Shown: in pieces, positions 36,370 through 46,220 of the stretch
How positions within the stretch are numbered: position 1 is the first letter of the stretch
How the letters are laid out: each line of letters begins with the position of its first letter
Assembly (NCBI RefSeq): GCF_015555905.1
Contig: NZ_JADNLK010000006.1
Coordinates: 1 to 64,000 of the forward strand
Direction of reading: 5' to 3'
Length of the DNA: 64,000 bases
Source of the DNA: Clostridium sp. D43t1_170807_H7
GTDB taxonomy: Bacteria; Bacillota; Clostridia; Clostridiales; Clostridiaceae
Position numbers and translations under genes: made by a program
The notes under the pieces: generated by a model
The model's input: the letters and a program-made list of their open reading frames with translations, nothing else
Databases searched by the model: none
What the model was told of the DNA's origin: nothing

Positions 36370-38721
36370 ATGGTTAGAAGAAACAAAACTATTACCTTAT
36401 CAATAGCTATGGCAATAGCTATAACTATGTCAAGTGGAGTAATTGAAGCAGGGGCAGTAAAATTAACAGCCAATAATGAAGTAGCAATCGAAAGCTCAGA
36501 AGAAGAAAGTGAAGCTTATGCAACAGCAGTTACTGAAGAAGAATACTCAATGCCAAAGCAAGTAAATGTTCATATGGGGGATGATCCATCAACACAAGTA
36601 AATATCACTTATACAACAATAAATTCAGGATTAGAAACTAAAGTTGTATTAAATAAAGTTGGAGATAGTGAAAAAATAACTGTAGTTGGTGAAAATTCAA
36701 TAGGTAATGCAGATAAGTATTTCCACAAAATAGCTGTAAGTGATTTAGAGCCTGGTACACAATATGAGTACACTGTAGGTTCAGGCGAAAATACTTTTAG
36801 TGGTAAATTCAAAACTGCTCCAGCAGCTGGAAGTAAAGAAACTATTAAGTTTGCTTATATTGCAGATACACAAGTATCAAATGCCACAAATGCTAAGGCC
36901 TTAGGAGCTACATTAAATGAAGTTAACAACATTGAAGGTTTAGATTTTGTTTACCTTGCAGGAGATACAACTGATACTGCAGCAAATGAAACACAATGGG
37001 AATTATTATTTAATAATGAAGGTCTATTCCCAAATGGTGGACAAGATATGTTTGCAAATAACTTAGTTTCTGTAGTACAAGGTAATCATGATAATAATAT
37101 ATTAACTAGACATATTAATGCACCAGCAGAATCAGGAAATATAGTATATTCATATGATTATGGCCCAGTAACATTTATAATGTTAAATTTAGAAACAGCA
37201 AGATATGATGCTGATGCAAGATTACAACAAAAAGAGTATTTAGAAGCAGTAGTTAAAGATGCAAAAGAAAGAGGACAATGGACATTTGTTGGTTTCCATA
37301 AGTCAATTTATACAGGAGCTTCTCATATTACAGATTCAGATATAATAGAGGCAAGAAAATATTGGGCTCCAGTATTTACAGATTTAGATGTTGATGTAGT
37401 AATGCAAGGACATGACCATGTTTACTCTAGAGGATTTGTTGATGAAAATGGATATAAGGCAGAAGTAACAACATATGAAGATGGTACAGTAGAAGATCCA
37501 GAAAATGTACCATTATATATGGTTGGAGGACATGCTGGTGGATTAAAGTGGTATTCTAAAAAGAATTACACAGTAGGTGATGGAGATTTACTTGCACCAG
37601 GATATTCATTCTTAGATGTAAACTCAACTGATACTGGTAGTGATGTTAAGAAAGAACAAGTAATTGTCGAAATGGAAGTTTCAGAAAATGAATTTACATT
37701 AAACACATATATGTTTAAATATGATACTACAACAGATACTATAACAACAGATAAATATCTATATGATACTTTAACAGTTGTTAGAAATTCAGAAGAAAGC
37801 CCATATACAGTTAGTATGTCAAATGTTGAAAATGTTGAAGGTAAAGCTGGAGTTGAATTTAAGGTTCCAGTTACAGTTAATGAATTACCAACAGATTCTG
37901 TAGTAAGAGCTTCAGAAATGACATTTGATATTCCATCTGACTTAGAAGTAAAAGCTGTTGAATTAAATAATAAAGTTATTAAAGCTAACAATTGGGATTA
38001 CAATGTTGATGAAGGCAAATTACGTGTTGCCCTTGCAAACTTAGATGATGAACCTATTTTTGTTAATAACACTTCAGGAGATAAAAATGTAGTTACATTA
38101 ACACTTGCTTTAAAGGAAGATAAATCCCCAGAAGATAGTACTTCTATTAAAATGTCAGATTTAGTTTTAAGATGTGAAAATGATGTTGATATAGAATATG
38201 ATACTAAAAATGCTAAGAGCACTATTACTTTTGTAGAAAAAGAAATTGCTCAAGTAAATGCAAGAGAGCTTTATGTATCAGAAGGAGTTGACGTAATTCC
38301 AGAAAATATGAAGGCTGTAGCATCAGAATTTACATTAGTAGAAGACACAACTGATGTTAAATTTGGTGAAACTAATTTCTATTATAGTCCAGAGTTTACA
38401 GAAAAAACAGGTAAAGTAACTTATGTTGCATTAGTACCAGAAGAAACTACTTTAGATAGCTTATCTAATATAAGCAATTATACTTTAACAGAAACAGAGG
38501 AACAATCTGAATCAGTATTATTTGGTGATATTAATGGTGATGGAATAGATGCACAAGATGCTTTAGCAGCAGTAAGTTCTTGGTTAAGAAAAACAACTTT
38601 AGATAATAAAGATATGATAAGTATTAATGTAACTGCTGATGGAAGAATTAATACAAGAGATGCTATAGATATAGTTGATAACTATGTATCAGGAAAGGAA
38701 TTTAAAGTACTAAGTAAATAA
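36370..38721 (+). CDS. Secreted metallophosphoesterase with cohesin-like and dockerin domains
   Basis: A 783-residue secreted protein. After a signal peptide (to about residue 28) come a purple-acid-phosphatase-type Fn3 domain (about 60-150) and a calcineurin-like catalytic domain: IADTQ (about 165), AGDTTD, QGNHDN (about 238), GFHKS and GHDHVYSR (about 347). A cohesin-like beta domain follows (about 475-620), then a C-terminal dockerin with two calcium-loop repeats (DINGDGIDAQDALAAV and TADGRINTRDAIDIV, about 721-772). In the first metal motif the usual DxH is DxQ. The ATG at 36370 suits the AAAGGGG site better than that at 36364. It presumably hydrolyses extracellular phosphoesters while docked to a cohesin. 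Confidence 0.9.
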   Translation: MVRRNKTITLSIAMAIAITMSSGVIEAGAVKLTANNEVAIESSEEESEAYATAVTEEEYSMPKQVNVHMGDDPSTQVNITYTTINSGLETKVVLNKVGDSEKITVVGENSIGNADKYFHKIAVSDLEPGTQYEYTVGSGENTFSGKFKTAPAAGSKETIKFAYIADTQVSNATNAKALGATLNEVNNIEGLDFVYLAGDTTDTAANETQWELLFNNEGLFPNGGQDMFANNLVSVVQGNHDNNILTRHINAPAESGNIVYSYDYGPVTFIMLNLETARYDADARLQQKEYLEAVVKDAKERGQWTFVGFHKSIYTGASHITDSDIIEARKYWAPVFTDLDVDVVMQGHDHVYSRGFVDENGYKAEVTTYEDGTVEDPENVPLYMVGGHAGGLKWYSKKNYTVGDGDLLAPGYSFLDVNSTDTGSDVKKEQVIVEMEVSENEFTLNTYMFKYDTTTDTITTDKYLYDTLTVVRNSEESPYTVSMSNVENVEGKAGVEFKVPVTVNELPTDSVVRASEMTFDIPSDLEVKAVELNNKVIKANNWDYNVDEGKLRVALANLDDEPIFVNNTSGDKNVVTLTLALKEDKSPEDSTSIKMSDLVLRCENDVDIEYDTKNAKSTITFVEKEIAQVNARELYVSEGVDVIPENMKAVASEFTLVEDTTDVKFGETNFYYSPEFTEKTGKVTYVALVPEETTLDSLSNISNYTLTETEEQSESVLFGDINGDGIDAQDALAAVSSWLRKTTLDNKDMISINVTADGRINTRDAIDIVDNYVSGKEFKVLSK

Positions 38722-38763
38722 TATATTAGAATACACTATAAACACATTTAAATTTATAAATAC

Positions 38764-38791
38764 TAAAAGGGGGCACTCGCTCCCTTTTTTA
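38764..38791 (+). terminator. Rho-independent terminator
   Basis: A short stem (AAAAGGGGG with CTCCCTTTTTT) has a CACTCG loop and a T tract. It separates the phosphatase gene from the cohesin-like gene. Confidence 0.8.
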
Positions 38792-38925
38792 ATATTAATA
38801 AATTATTTATATAATGTTAAATTTTTATTACCTATATTTAACATAAATCTGAAGGAAAATATCTAGGTAAATACTGTATTATATGTATATAATTTAAATA
38901 AAGTTTTGCGGGGTGGAATAAATTT

Positions 38926-39555
38926 ATGAAAATAAAAGGAAAGAAAAAGTTTCTTATAGGTGGAGCAATTATATTTGTAGTTTTAGTAGTATGTATATTT
39001 ATTTTTAAGGATATAAAAACACCTACATTGAAATTAGAAGTTCCAACTGAAAAAATAACAGCAAACTATAAAGATGAAATAATTGTACCAGCAGTATTAA
39101 GCAATTTGCCAGATAATGAGTATCCTGCAGCAAGTGTGTCAATAAAGTTTGATAATAATAAGTTAGAGTTTGTTGGAATTAATATAGGCACAATGGAAAC
39201 ATACAATGATTATGATCCAGAAAGAGATGAAGAGCCATCTTATAAGATTCCACAATGGACTTATAATGAGGAAGTGGCAAATGAAGAAGGTGAAATAAAA
39301 GCTATGTATTTAGATACAACAGCTGGAAAAAATGCATATGTTATCAGTGGATTTGAAAAGGATAAAAAAGATATACCTTTTCAATTAGTATTTAAACTTA
39401 AAGATTCTGTTATAAAAAATGATGAGCTTGCTATTGAAATTGAAGAGGCTGTTTTTGCAACAGTTAATGGAGATGTTGATAAAACTACTTTATCTACTAA
39501 AGATAGCTATGGAAAGTTAAAGGTTAAGGATGGAGTTCTTAAAATAACTGGCTAA
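38926..39555 (+). CDS. Membrane-anchored cohesin-like domain protein
   Basis: A 209-residue protein with a basic N terminus, one membrane helix (about 9-27) and an extracellular domain of about 175 residues. The domain has the cohesin pattern: LEVPTEKITANYKDEIIVPA, ASVSIKFDNNKLEFVGI, PFQLVFKLK and a closing strand. It lies directly downstream of the dockerin-bearing phosphatase. The natural reading is a membrane receptor that captures the phosphatase, which is an inference. The ribosome binding site is GGGGTGGA. A second gene (YibE/F) follows 71 bases later. Confidence 0.75.
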   Translation: MKIKGKKKFLIGGAIIFVVLVVCIFIFKDIKTPTLKLEVPTEKITANYKDEIIVPAVLSNLPDNEYPAASVSIKFDNNKLEFVGINIGTMETYNDYDPERDEEPSYKIPQWTYNEEVANEEGEIKAMYLDTTAGKNAYVISGFEKDKKDIPFQLVFKLKDSVIKNDELAIEIEEAVFATVNGDVDKTTLSTKDSYGKLKVKDGVLKITG

Positions 39556-39626
39556 TTTAAAGTTAGTTATAATTATTAGAAAGTAATAATGAGTAAATAA
39601 AATTAAGAGTAAAGAGGAATTTACTT

Positions 39627-40844
39627 ATGGTTAAATTAAAAAATAATAACTTAAAAATTAATAAGAAAAACATAGTTTGGACAATATCAATGTTAGGACT
39701 TTTAGTATTTTTAATTATATTTAATAAAACATTAAGTTATAACAAACCAGAAGATAGACCAGTAGGTATCGAATATGCAAAAGCAGAGGTTATAAACATA
39801 GTTTCAGAAGAATTAGAACCAGATCCAGATTTTCCTTATATAAACATAGGTAAGCAACAATTAGAACTTAAGATTTTAACTGGAGATAGAAAAGGTGAAA
39901 TAGTTTCTGCAAATAATTTTATTGGTAGAGTTGACAATAAACCAGCAAAAGTTGGAACAAAGTTTATAATTTCAAGCTATGATGATTTTATTACAACTGT
40001 TATTGTGAATTATAGTAGAGAAACAGCAATTTACGTATTAGTATTATTATTTATGTTTATTGTAATATTTATTGGTAAAATAAAGGGGATAAAATCATTA
40101 TTTGCATTAGCAGTTACTATGGTATGTGTAATATTTTTATTTATTCCATTAATAATAAGAGGGGTTAATCCAATAGTAGCATCAATAATTTTTGTAATAT
40201 TATCAACGGCTGTAACTATGTTATCACTTAATGGAGTTAGTAAGAAAACAATGGTTGCATGTTTTAGTTGTGTTTTATGTACAGCTATTGCAGGAATATT
40301 ATCTTATTTATTTGGAGTTATAACTAATATTTCAAGTTTTAATACTGCTGAAGCTCAGGATTTATTATTTGTTGCACAAAACACATCCTTAAGAGTAAAG
40401 GAACTTTTATTTGCTGGAATAATAATTGCTTCATTAGGAGCAATTATGGACACTACTATGTCTATAACATCATCTGTATTTGAAATGTTTGAGGTAAATA
40501 ATAATTTAACTAGCTCTCAGCTTTTTACTTCTGGAATGAATATAGGAAAAGATGTAATGGGAACTATGACCAATACATTAATATTAGCATTTACCGGAAG
40601 TAGTATTAATATAGTTGTTATTTATTTTATGTACAATCTTCCTTATATGCAATTAATAAATATTGATAGTATAGTAATTGAAATTATTCAAGGTATATCA
40701 GGAGGAATAGCTCTTGTTTTATCAATACCAATATCAGCATTTGCTTCTTCAAAATTAGCGGTATCACCCATAAGAATAGGTAGTAGTAATAAAAAGAGTA
40801 AAATATTAAAAGAAGGTGTTGTTACACATACAAAGCTATCTTAA
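39627..40844 (+). CDS. YibE/F family membrane protein
   Basis: A 405-residue protein with an N-terminal membrane helix (about 17-35) and an extracellular OB-like beta domain (about 40-135). About seven more membrane helices follow, with the YibE/F signature around FAGIIIASLGAIMDTTMSI and GMNIGKDVMGTMTNTLILAF. The transport role of the family is not established. It starts with an AGAGGA site and may be co-transcribed with the cohesin-like gene. Its 3' end lies inside the terminator stem. Confidence 0.9.
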   Translation: MVKLKNNNLKINKKNIVWTISMLGLLVFLIIFNKTLSYNKPEDRPVGIEYAKAEVINIVSEELEPDPDFPYINIGKQQLELKILTGDRKGEIVSANNFIGRVDNKPAKVGTKFIISSYDDFITTVIVNYSRETAIYVLVLLFMFIVIFIGKIKGIKSLFALAVTMVCVIFLFIPLIIRGVNPIVASIIFVILSTAVTMLSLNGVSKKTMVACFSCVLCTAIAGILSYLFGVITNISSFNTAEAQDLLFVAQNTSLRVKELLFAGIIIASLGAIMDTTMSITSSVFEMFEVNNNLTSSQLFTSGMNIGKDVMGTMTNTLILAFTGSSINIVVIYFMYNLPYMQLINIDSIVIEIIQGISGGIALVLSIPISAFASSKLAVSPIRIGSSNKKSKILKEGVVTHTKLS

Positions 40845-40875
40845 CTTTTTTAGTTAAGGTAGCTTTAGTTATTTT
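40832..40875 (+). terminator. Terminator overlapping the YibE/F stop codon
   Basis: A perfect 15-bp stem (AAAGCTATCTTAACT with AGTTAAGGTAGCTTT) begins within the last codons of the gene. A T-rich stretch follows. Confidence 0.85.
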
Positions 40876-40907
40876 AGAAGTATTAAAATGAAAAAATATC
40901 CAAAATA

Positions 40908-40916
40908 TGGTATAAT
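40908..40916 (+). promoter_or_regulatory. Extended -10 promoter element
   Basis: TGG-TATAAT is a consensus extended -10 box, 40 bases upstream of the helicase start at 40957. The -35 region is weak, as is allowed for extended -10 promoters. Confidence 0.6.
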
Positions 40917-40956
40917 TATGCTGTAGAGAAAATAAAAGGGGAAATGAGAAAATATA

Positions 40957-42636
40957 ATGAGGTTGAATGTTGAACAAAGAAGAATAATTGAAAATAAACC
41001 AAATGGACATGTACTAGTTAAAGGAGTTGCAGGATCGGGAAAAACTACAGTAGCAGTGCATAAAATACCATTATTATTAAAAGATTATTGCTATGAAAAA
41101 GATGATAAAGTACTTGTTATTACATATAACAAGTCATTAATTAATTATGTTAAATATATATATGAAGAAATAGAAAGGAATAAAGAAGAGGAACAATTAT
41201 CATTAGGAATATATGAAAGCGGAAATAAAGATAAGCTACATATAGAAACTATTGATAACATGATGTTTAGATATTTTGTTTCATATATTAAAAATGAAAG
41301 ATTAAGAATTGCTTCTGATAAGCAAATTACAAAGGCTCTGAAAGATGCAATTATATCAGGAAAAGAAAAATATGAAAAAGTAAATGTATTAGATCAAAAG
41401 AATTTAACATTTATTAAAGAAGAAATTGGATGGATGAAGTCCTGTAATTATACAGATATTGAGGAATATCAAACTATTGATAGAATAGGAAGAGTATCAA
41501 ATAATAATATAGAATCACCACATAAGTTAAGAAAGAATTCTCAGATAAGACAGGCTATCTTTGAAGTTATGCTTCAATATAATGAAAATCTTAAGAAAGA
41601 TAGGATGGGAGATTCACAGGATATTGCATTAATAGCATTAAAACAAGCTCAAAATCAAGTAGAAGAGAAATATACTCATATTATAGTTGATGAAACACAG
41701 GATTTAACAAGAGTACAATTAGAATTTATTAAAATATTATATATGAATAGAAATTACTCTAGTATGTTATTTGTTTCAGATACAGCACAAAGTATTTATC
41801 CAGAGGCTTGGTTAGTAAAGGGAAGAAGTTTTACAAGTATAGGTCTTGATATGACAGGTAAATCCACATCATTATCTAAGAGTTATAGAACAACACTTCA
41901 AATAGCATATGCAGCATATAGTCTAATTGCAGATGATAAAAATATTATTGAGGAAGATAATTTTGTAAAGCCATCATTAATTGATAAGCAAGGGGTTTAT
42001 CCTGTATATAGAGGATTTAAAAATAGGATATTAGAAGCTGAATATGTTACTGGAATAATAAAGAATGAATTAAAAGATAGATATAATTATAAAGATATTG
42101 CAATTATAAGTAGGTTTAAAAATCAATTAAAAGAAATAAAAATTTGCTTAGAGAAAAATGATATACCTTATAAAGAAATTGAAAATGATGATGAGTTAGA
42201 CTTTAATGATAACTCTATTAAATTACTTACCATGCATTTGATTAAAGGGCTAGAGTTTAAAGTTGTTATGATAGTAGGGCTTAATGATAAATATATGCCT
42301 TTAAAATCCTTTGTAAATGAATTTGAAGATAGTGACTTTGCTGAATCTATGGATAGAAAATTATTGTACGTAGGAATGACTAGAGCTACAGAGCAATTAT
42401 TTTTGACTAGTGATGGAAATCCTTCTAAGTTTATTAAAGATATAAGCTGCAAATATTTAAGAATTAATTCAAAAAGTAACTTTAGAAAGTTACATAGGAT
42501 TAATATTGACGAGTATTTATTTACTTATAAAATTGAGGACATATATAGAAATGAAGAAATTACAAGACAATGGATTATTATTAATAATGATTTGGAGGAG
42601 ATTGACGATATTCCATGCTTTAGGAGTGTGTTGTAA
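40957..42636 (+). CDS. UvrD/Rep-like superfamily 1 helicase
   Basis: A 559-residue ATP-dependent helicase. Motif I is KGVAGSGKTTVA (about 22-33), motif Ia contains VITYNKSL, and motif II is HIIVDETQDL (about 247). Motif III contains DTAQSIYP, motif IV SKSYRTT, motif V LLTMHLIKGLEFK, and motif VI LYVGMTRAT (about 470). It is shorter than UvrD or PcrA and lacks their accessory domains, so it belongs to the compact UvrD-like group of uncertain biological role. The ATG at 40957 is the first in frame after a TGA, but its ribosome binding site is poorly spaced. A TTG two codons later is an alternative. Confidence 0.88.
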   Translation: MRLNVEQRRIIENKPNGHVLVKGVAGSGKTTVAVHKIPLLLKDYCYEKDDKVLVITYNKSLINYVKYIYEEIERNKEEEQLSLGIYESGNKDKLHIETIDNMMFRYFVSYIKNERLRIASDKQITKALKDAIISGKEKYEKVNVLDQKNLTFIKEEIGWMKSCNYTDIEEYQTIDRIGRVSNNNIESPHKLRKNSQIRQAIFEVMLQYNENLKKDRMGDSQDIALIALKQAQNQVEEKYTHIIVDETQDLTRVQLEFIKILYMNRNYSSMLFVSDTAQSIYPEAWLVKGRSFTSIGLDMTGKSTSLSKSYRTTLQIAYAAYSLIADDKNIIEEDNFVKPSLIDKQGVYPVYRGFKNRILEAEYVTGIIKNELKDRYNYKDIAIISRFKNQLKEIKICLEKNDIPYKEIENDDELDFNDNSIKLLTMHLIKGLEFKVVMIVGLNDKYMPLKSFVNEFEDSDFAESMDRKLLYVGMTRATEQLFLTSDGNPSKFIKDISCKYLRINSKSNFRKLHRINIDEYLFTYKIEDIYRNEEITRQWIIINNDLEEIDDIPCFRSVL

Positions 42637-42657
42637 AGGAACTTTTTATTGAAAAAA

Positions 42658-42706
42658 GGGAAGAGTAGATAGATTTGTTTTTTACACGAATCTATCTACT
42701 CTTCCC
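42658..42706. terminator. Bidirectional terminator with 18-bp stem
   Basis: The stem GGGAAGAGTAGATAGATT with AATCTATCTACTCTTCCC is perfect. It lies between the convergent helicase and Uma2 genes. Its core matches the stem of the terminator at 35365-35414. Confidence 0.85.
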
Positions 42707-42737
42707 ATATCTACTCTCACATTATACTGCAAATTTT

Positions 42738-43217
42738 TTAATTAAATTTATTTTTAACTAATGTAAATATTTTATCAAAATCTAATGTTATATTTAAATA
42801 ATTGCTTTTAAAAATATTATCAATTTTAATATAATCTCTATAATTAGCACTTTCTAGGTTATATAACTCTACACTTCCATCTTGAGAAACTAGGATATAT
42901 TCTTTTACTCCTATAGATTTATATAAATCCATTTTTTCAGTTCTATCATATTTAGCTGTAGTAAAGCTCAAAACTTCAACAACTAATTCTGGAGCAGAAA
43001 CTAATATTTCACCTTTCCATAATAAATCCCCACCGGCAAAAACATCAGGTTCTAAATATTTATATTTTTTATTAGGGTTTTTAAGAATATAATTAACATC
43101 AATTCTAGTTGCTTCAGAACCAACATTATTTGCAGAATCAGTTTGATCTAACAATTCATTAAATATATAATGTACTATAATTCGGTGTAAATTAGAAGCA
43201 GGACACATCATCATCAT
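42738..43217 (-). CDS. Uma2 family protein, N-terminally short
   Basis: A 159-residue protein with the Uma2 (DUF820) PD-(D/E)xK-like core: CPASNLHRIIVHYIF, LEPDVFAG (active-site Asp), PELVVEVLS (Glu) and YDRTEKMDLYKSIGVKEYILV. Usual members have about 30 further N-terminal residues before the ASxxH motif. Here an in-frame TGA lies three codons upstream of the first of four Met codons, so that part has been lost or is truly absent. AGGATGTGAT provides a ribosome binding site. A nuclease role is predicted for the family but little tested. Confidence 0.78.
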   Translation of the reverse strand: MMMMCPASNLHRIIVHYIFNELLDQTDSANNVGSEATRIDVNYILKNPNKKYKYLEPDVFAGGDLLWKGEILVSAPELVVEVLSFTTAKYDRTEKMDLYKSIGVKEYILVSQDGSVELYNLESANYRDYIKIDNIFKSNYLNITLDFDKIFTLVKNKFN

Positions 43218-43312
43218 AAAAAATCACATCCTATAGTTAGTTTATTATTATAATTATAATATGTAAATATAGTTTTATCTAGTATTATTAATAATGTAAG
43301 AAAGTTTAAATA

Positions 43313-43321
43313 TGTTATAAT
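43313..43321 (+). promoter_or_regulatory. Extended -10 promoter element
   Basis: TGT-TATAAT lies 65 bases upstream of the SUV3-like helicase start. No clear -35 box is seen. Confidence 0.5.
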
Positions 43322-43385
43322 GAGACAAGAAAAAAGTTAAAATATAAGAACTAATGTAAGTTAAAACCATAAAGGAAGTGATGGG

Positions 43386-46133
43386 ATGGGTTCAATTAAG
43401 TGTACCTTAAGAAAAGAAACAAAAAATGAAATAGCTAAATACATAGATAATGAATTTATTAATGAAAGCATTAAAGAAATTGTTAAATACATAAAAGAAG
43501 TTAATAAAGTTCAAATAGATGATTCAAATTACAATAAGTATGATGTAAATTCTAAAGTTGATTTAAAAGATAATGGATCATTTAATATTTATGATTATAC
43601 TTATGTGAAAGATTTTATATATGAATTATCATGGGAAGGTTCATATATTGAAGACTTAGAAGATGATGAAAATATTAATAATGATAAGCCTGTATTTAAG
43701 TATGCGCCAAAGGATATTGCAACTGTTTTATATGAAAAAGTAGAAAACATAATGGAGCAAAAAAAGGGCGAATTATATAAAAGGTTCAAAAGTAGATATA
43801 ATGAAGAATTCCTATGGAATAGTGTTAGATGGTATAAGAGAACTAGAGATGGTAAAGTATATTATGATTTAGATTTAGAAGAGTTAAGTGATGATAAGAA
43901 AAGAAGTATAGAAGAAAAAATAAAAGTAGAAATAGGGAATGGATTTAAAAGTAGATGGGGATCTTCAGTTGCAGCTAAGGTGGTTTCATTAGAAGAAAAG
44001 CTTCTATTAGATATTTACGATAAGGGGTGTGCCTTATTAGGAATTGCTAATGATTATTATACAGAAATTGTAGAAGCAGATAACAGCAATTATGAAGAAA
44101 AACTAGCGCAACTTATGATTAAAAATTGTGAAGAAGCAAGCTCATCTACCAAAGGAATAAATAGACTTAAAGTTAAGGTTGTTAATTCAATTGATAAAAG
44201 GTTAGATAATCTTATTAATGTGAATATTTATAAAACAAAAGAACATATGAATTTATTCTTAGAAGATGCTAGAAATATGGTCTTTGGATATTATAAAAGT
44301 GTTAATTTACCAGGCTTTAGAAGAAATCTTATATCTAAAGAAGATAAAATAAATGAAATAATAAAAAGAATTGCTGTAGTTGAAAATATTCTTTATAAGG
44401 AATATTTAAAAGAAAATAAAAAAGCACCATCTATTGATGAAATTCTAGATTTTAAAGAATGTATTCCTTGGATATGCATAAAAGGTTTAGTATGGACATC
44501 AGAAAATATATATATTAAAAATAAAGCAAAAGATGAAATTCAAGAGATAATTTTAGATAATCCAATATATGAATATAAAGAAACAAGAGATATGAAAAGA
44601 CATTTCTATCTTCATGTTGGTGAAACTAACACAGGAAAGACATATGAAAGTATTGAAAGACTTATGGAAGCAGATTCTGGTGTTTATTTAGCTCCATTAA
44701 GATTATTAGCACTTGAAATTCAAGATAAGCTTAATTCTCAAAATATACCTTGTTCATTATTAACTGGAGAAGAAGAGGATATTATTACATATGCAGGTCA
44801 TGTTTCATCAACTATTGAAAAATTACAGCTTGGAACTCCTTATGATATATGTGTTATAGATGAAGCTCAAATGATTGCTGATAAACAAAGAGGATGGGCA
44901 TGGACAAGAGCCATAATAGGAGTAATGGCACCTGAAGTTCATATATGTATGGCACCAGAAGCAAAGGATGTCATAATTAAGTTAATAAAAGATTGTAATG
45001 ATACATATGAAGTTATAGAACATAAAAGAGATACAAAATTAATATTTGAAGATAAAAAGTTTGATTTAAATAAAGATGTTAAACCAGGAGATGCATTAGT
45101 TGTATTTGGTAAAAAGAAGGCACTAGCAGTTTCAGCACAGCTTCTTAATAACAATATAAAAACAAGTATAATTTATGGATCACTTCCATATTCAACAAGA
45201 AAGAAGCAGTTTGAAAGATTTTTAGATGGTGAAACAGAAGTAATAGTATGTACAGATGCCATTGGAATGGGAGTTAATCTTCCTATAAAACGTATTGTAT
45301 TTTTAGAGACAAGAAAATATGATGGTGTATCTTTAAGAAAATTAAATGTTTCTGAAATAAAACAAATAGCAGGAAGAGCTGGACGTAAGGGTATTTATAA
45401 TAAAGGATATGTTGCAACTATGAGTGATAACAACTTAATAAAGAATGCCTTAACTGCTGAAACAAAGAAAATTGAGAAATGCTTTATAGGAGTGCCTGAT
45501 TCACTACTTGATATAAATATAGATATTATAGATGCATTAAAAACATGGAGTGTAATGTCTGTTAAGGGATATTATGAAAAAACAGATGTTACAAGAATAA
45601 TTTATCTTTTAAACAGATTAAAAAGGCTTAATATAAATGCATCTAAAGAAGATATTATGAAAATGGCTACAATTCCTTTTGAAGAAAATAATAAGGCTGT
45701 AGAAGAACTATGGGAAGAATATTGTAAGATGTATAGTGCAGGTGCAGTAAATTTAAAGAAGCCTGTTCTTAAGAAAAATATAAGTTCAAAGAAGGAACTT
45801 GATGAACTTGAAAGTTATTATAAGTCATTAGAATTAAATTATTCTTTTGGGAAGAATTTTAATATGATGATAAATAATAGATATATAGCAGATGAAAAGG
45901 AAGCTACAGCAAATAAAATAAATGAACTTCTTTTAACCAACCTCTTAGATCATGAAAGAGTTTGTATAAATTGCGGGAAAAAGTTATCATGGGATTATCC
46001 GAGTGATAGGTGTAGAGTTTGTAAGGAAATGTTACATGAAGCTAGAAGCGAAAGGTATAAACCAGTATTTAGAGGAAATAGGAGAAGAAGTGGTTTTAGT
46101 AGCTCTGCAAGAAAAAGAAGAAGTAGGTATTAA
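43386..46133 (+). CDS. SUV3-like superfamily 2 RNA helicase with C-terminal zinc ribbon
   Basis: A 915-residue protein. A helical N-terminal region of about 400 residues precedes the helicase core: motif I HVGETNTGKTYES (about 412), APLRLLALEI, motif II VIDEAQMI (about 492), a VFGKKKALAVS segment, IVCTDAIGMGVNLP, and motif VI QIAGRAGRKG (about 660). This sequence pattern is that of mitochondrial SUV3, a 3'-5' RNA helicase partnering RNA decay. Near the C terminus CxxC pairs (CINCGKK, CRVC, about 860-880) suggest a zinc ribbon, followed by an Arg/Ser-rich basic tail suited to RNA binding. The ribosome binding site is GGAAGTGAT. Confidence 0.88.
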   Translation: MGSIKCTLRKETKNEIAKYIDNEFINESIKEIVKYIKEVNKVQIDDSNYNKYDVNSKVDLKDNGSFNIYDYTYVKDFIYELSWEGSYIEDLEDDENINNDKPVFKYAPKDIATVLYEKVENIMEQKKGELYKRFKSRYNEEFLWNSVRWYKRTRDGKVYYDLDLEELSDDKKRSIEEKIKVEIGNGFKSRWGSSVAAKVVSLEEKLLLDIYDKGCALLGIANDYYTEIVEADNSNYEEKLAQLMIKNCEEASSSTKGINRLKVKVVNSIDKRLDNLINVNIYKTKEHMNLFLEDARNMVFGYYKSVNLPGFRRNLISKEDKINEIIKRIAVVENILYKEYLKENKKAPSIDEILDFKECIPWICIKGLVWTSENIYIKNKAKDEIQEIILDNPIYEYKETRDMKRHFYLHVGETNTGKTYESIERLMEADSGVYLAPLRLLALEIQDKLNSQNIPCSLLTGEEEDIITYAGHVSSTIEKLQLGTPYDICVIDEAQMIADKQRGWAWTRAIIGVMAPEVHICMAPEAKDVIIKLIKDCNDTYEVIEHKRDTKLIFEDKKFDLNKDVKPGDALVVFGKKKALAVSAQLLNNNIKTSIIYGSLPYSTRKKQFERFLDGETEVIVCTDAIGMGVNLPIKRIVFLETRKYDGVSLRKLNVSEIKQIAGRAGRKGIYNKGYVATMSDNNLIKNALTAETKKIEKCFIGVPDSLLDINIDIIDALKTWSVMSVKGYYEKTDVTRIIYLLNRLKRLNINASKEDIMKMATIPFEENNKAVEELWEEYCKMYSAGAVNLKKPVLKKNISSKKELDELESYYKSLELNYSFGKNFNMMINNRYIADEKEATANKINELLLTNLLDHERVCINCGKKLSWDYPSDRCRVCKEMLHEARSERYKPVFRGNRRRSGFSSSARKRRSRY

Positions 46134-46220
46134 AAAGCTTGATTTTAAATTACAACTGTCAATCTGTAATTAGAAGAGTCTCTTTTTTATATAATATTTT
46201 AAGTTATTAATAGAAAAAAT

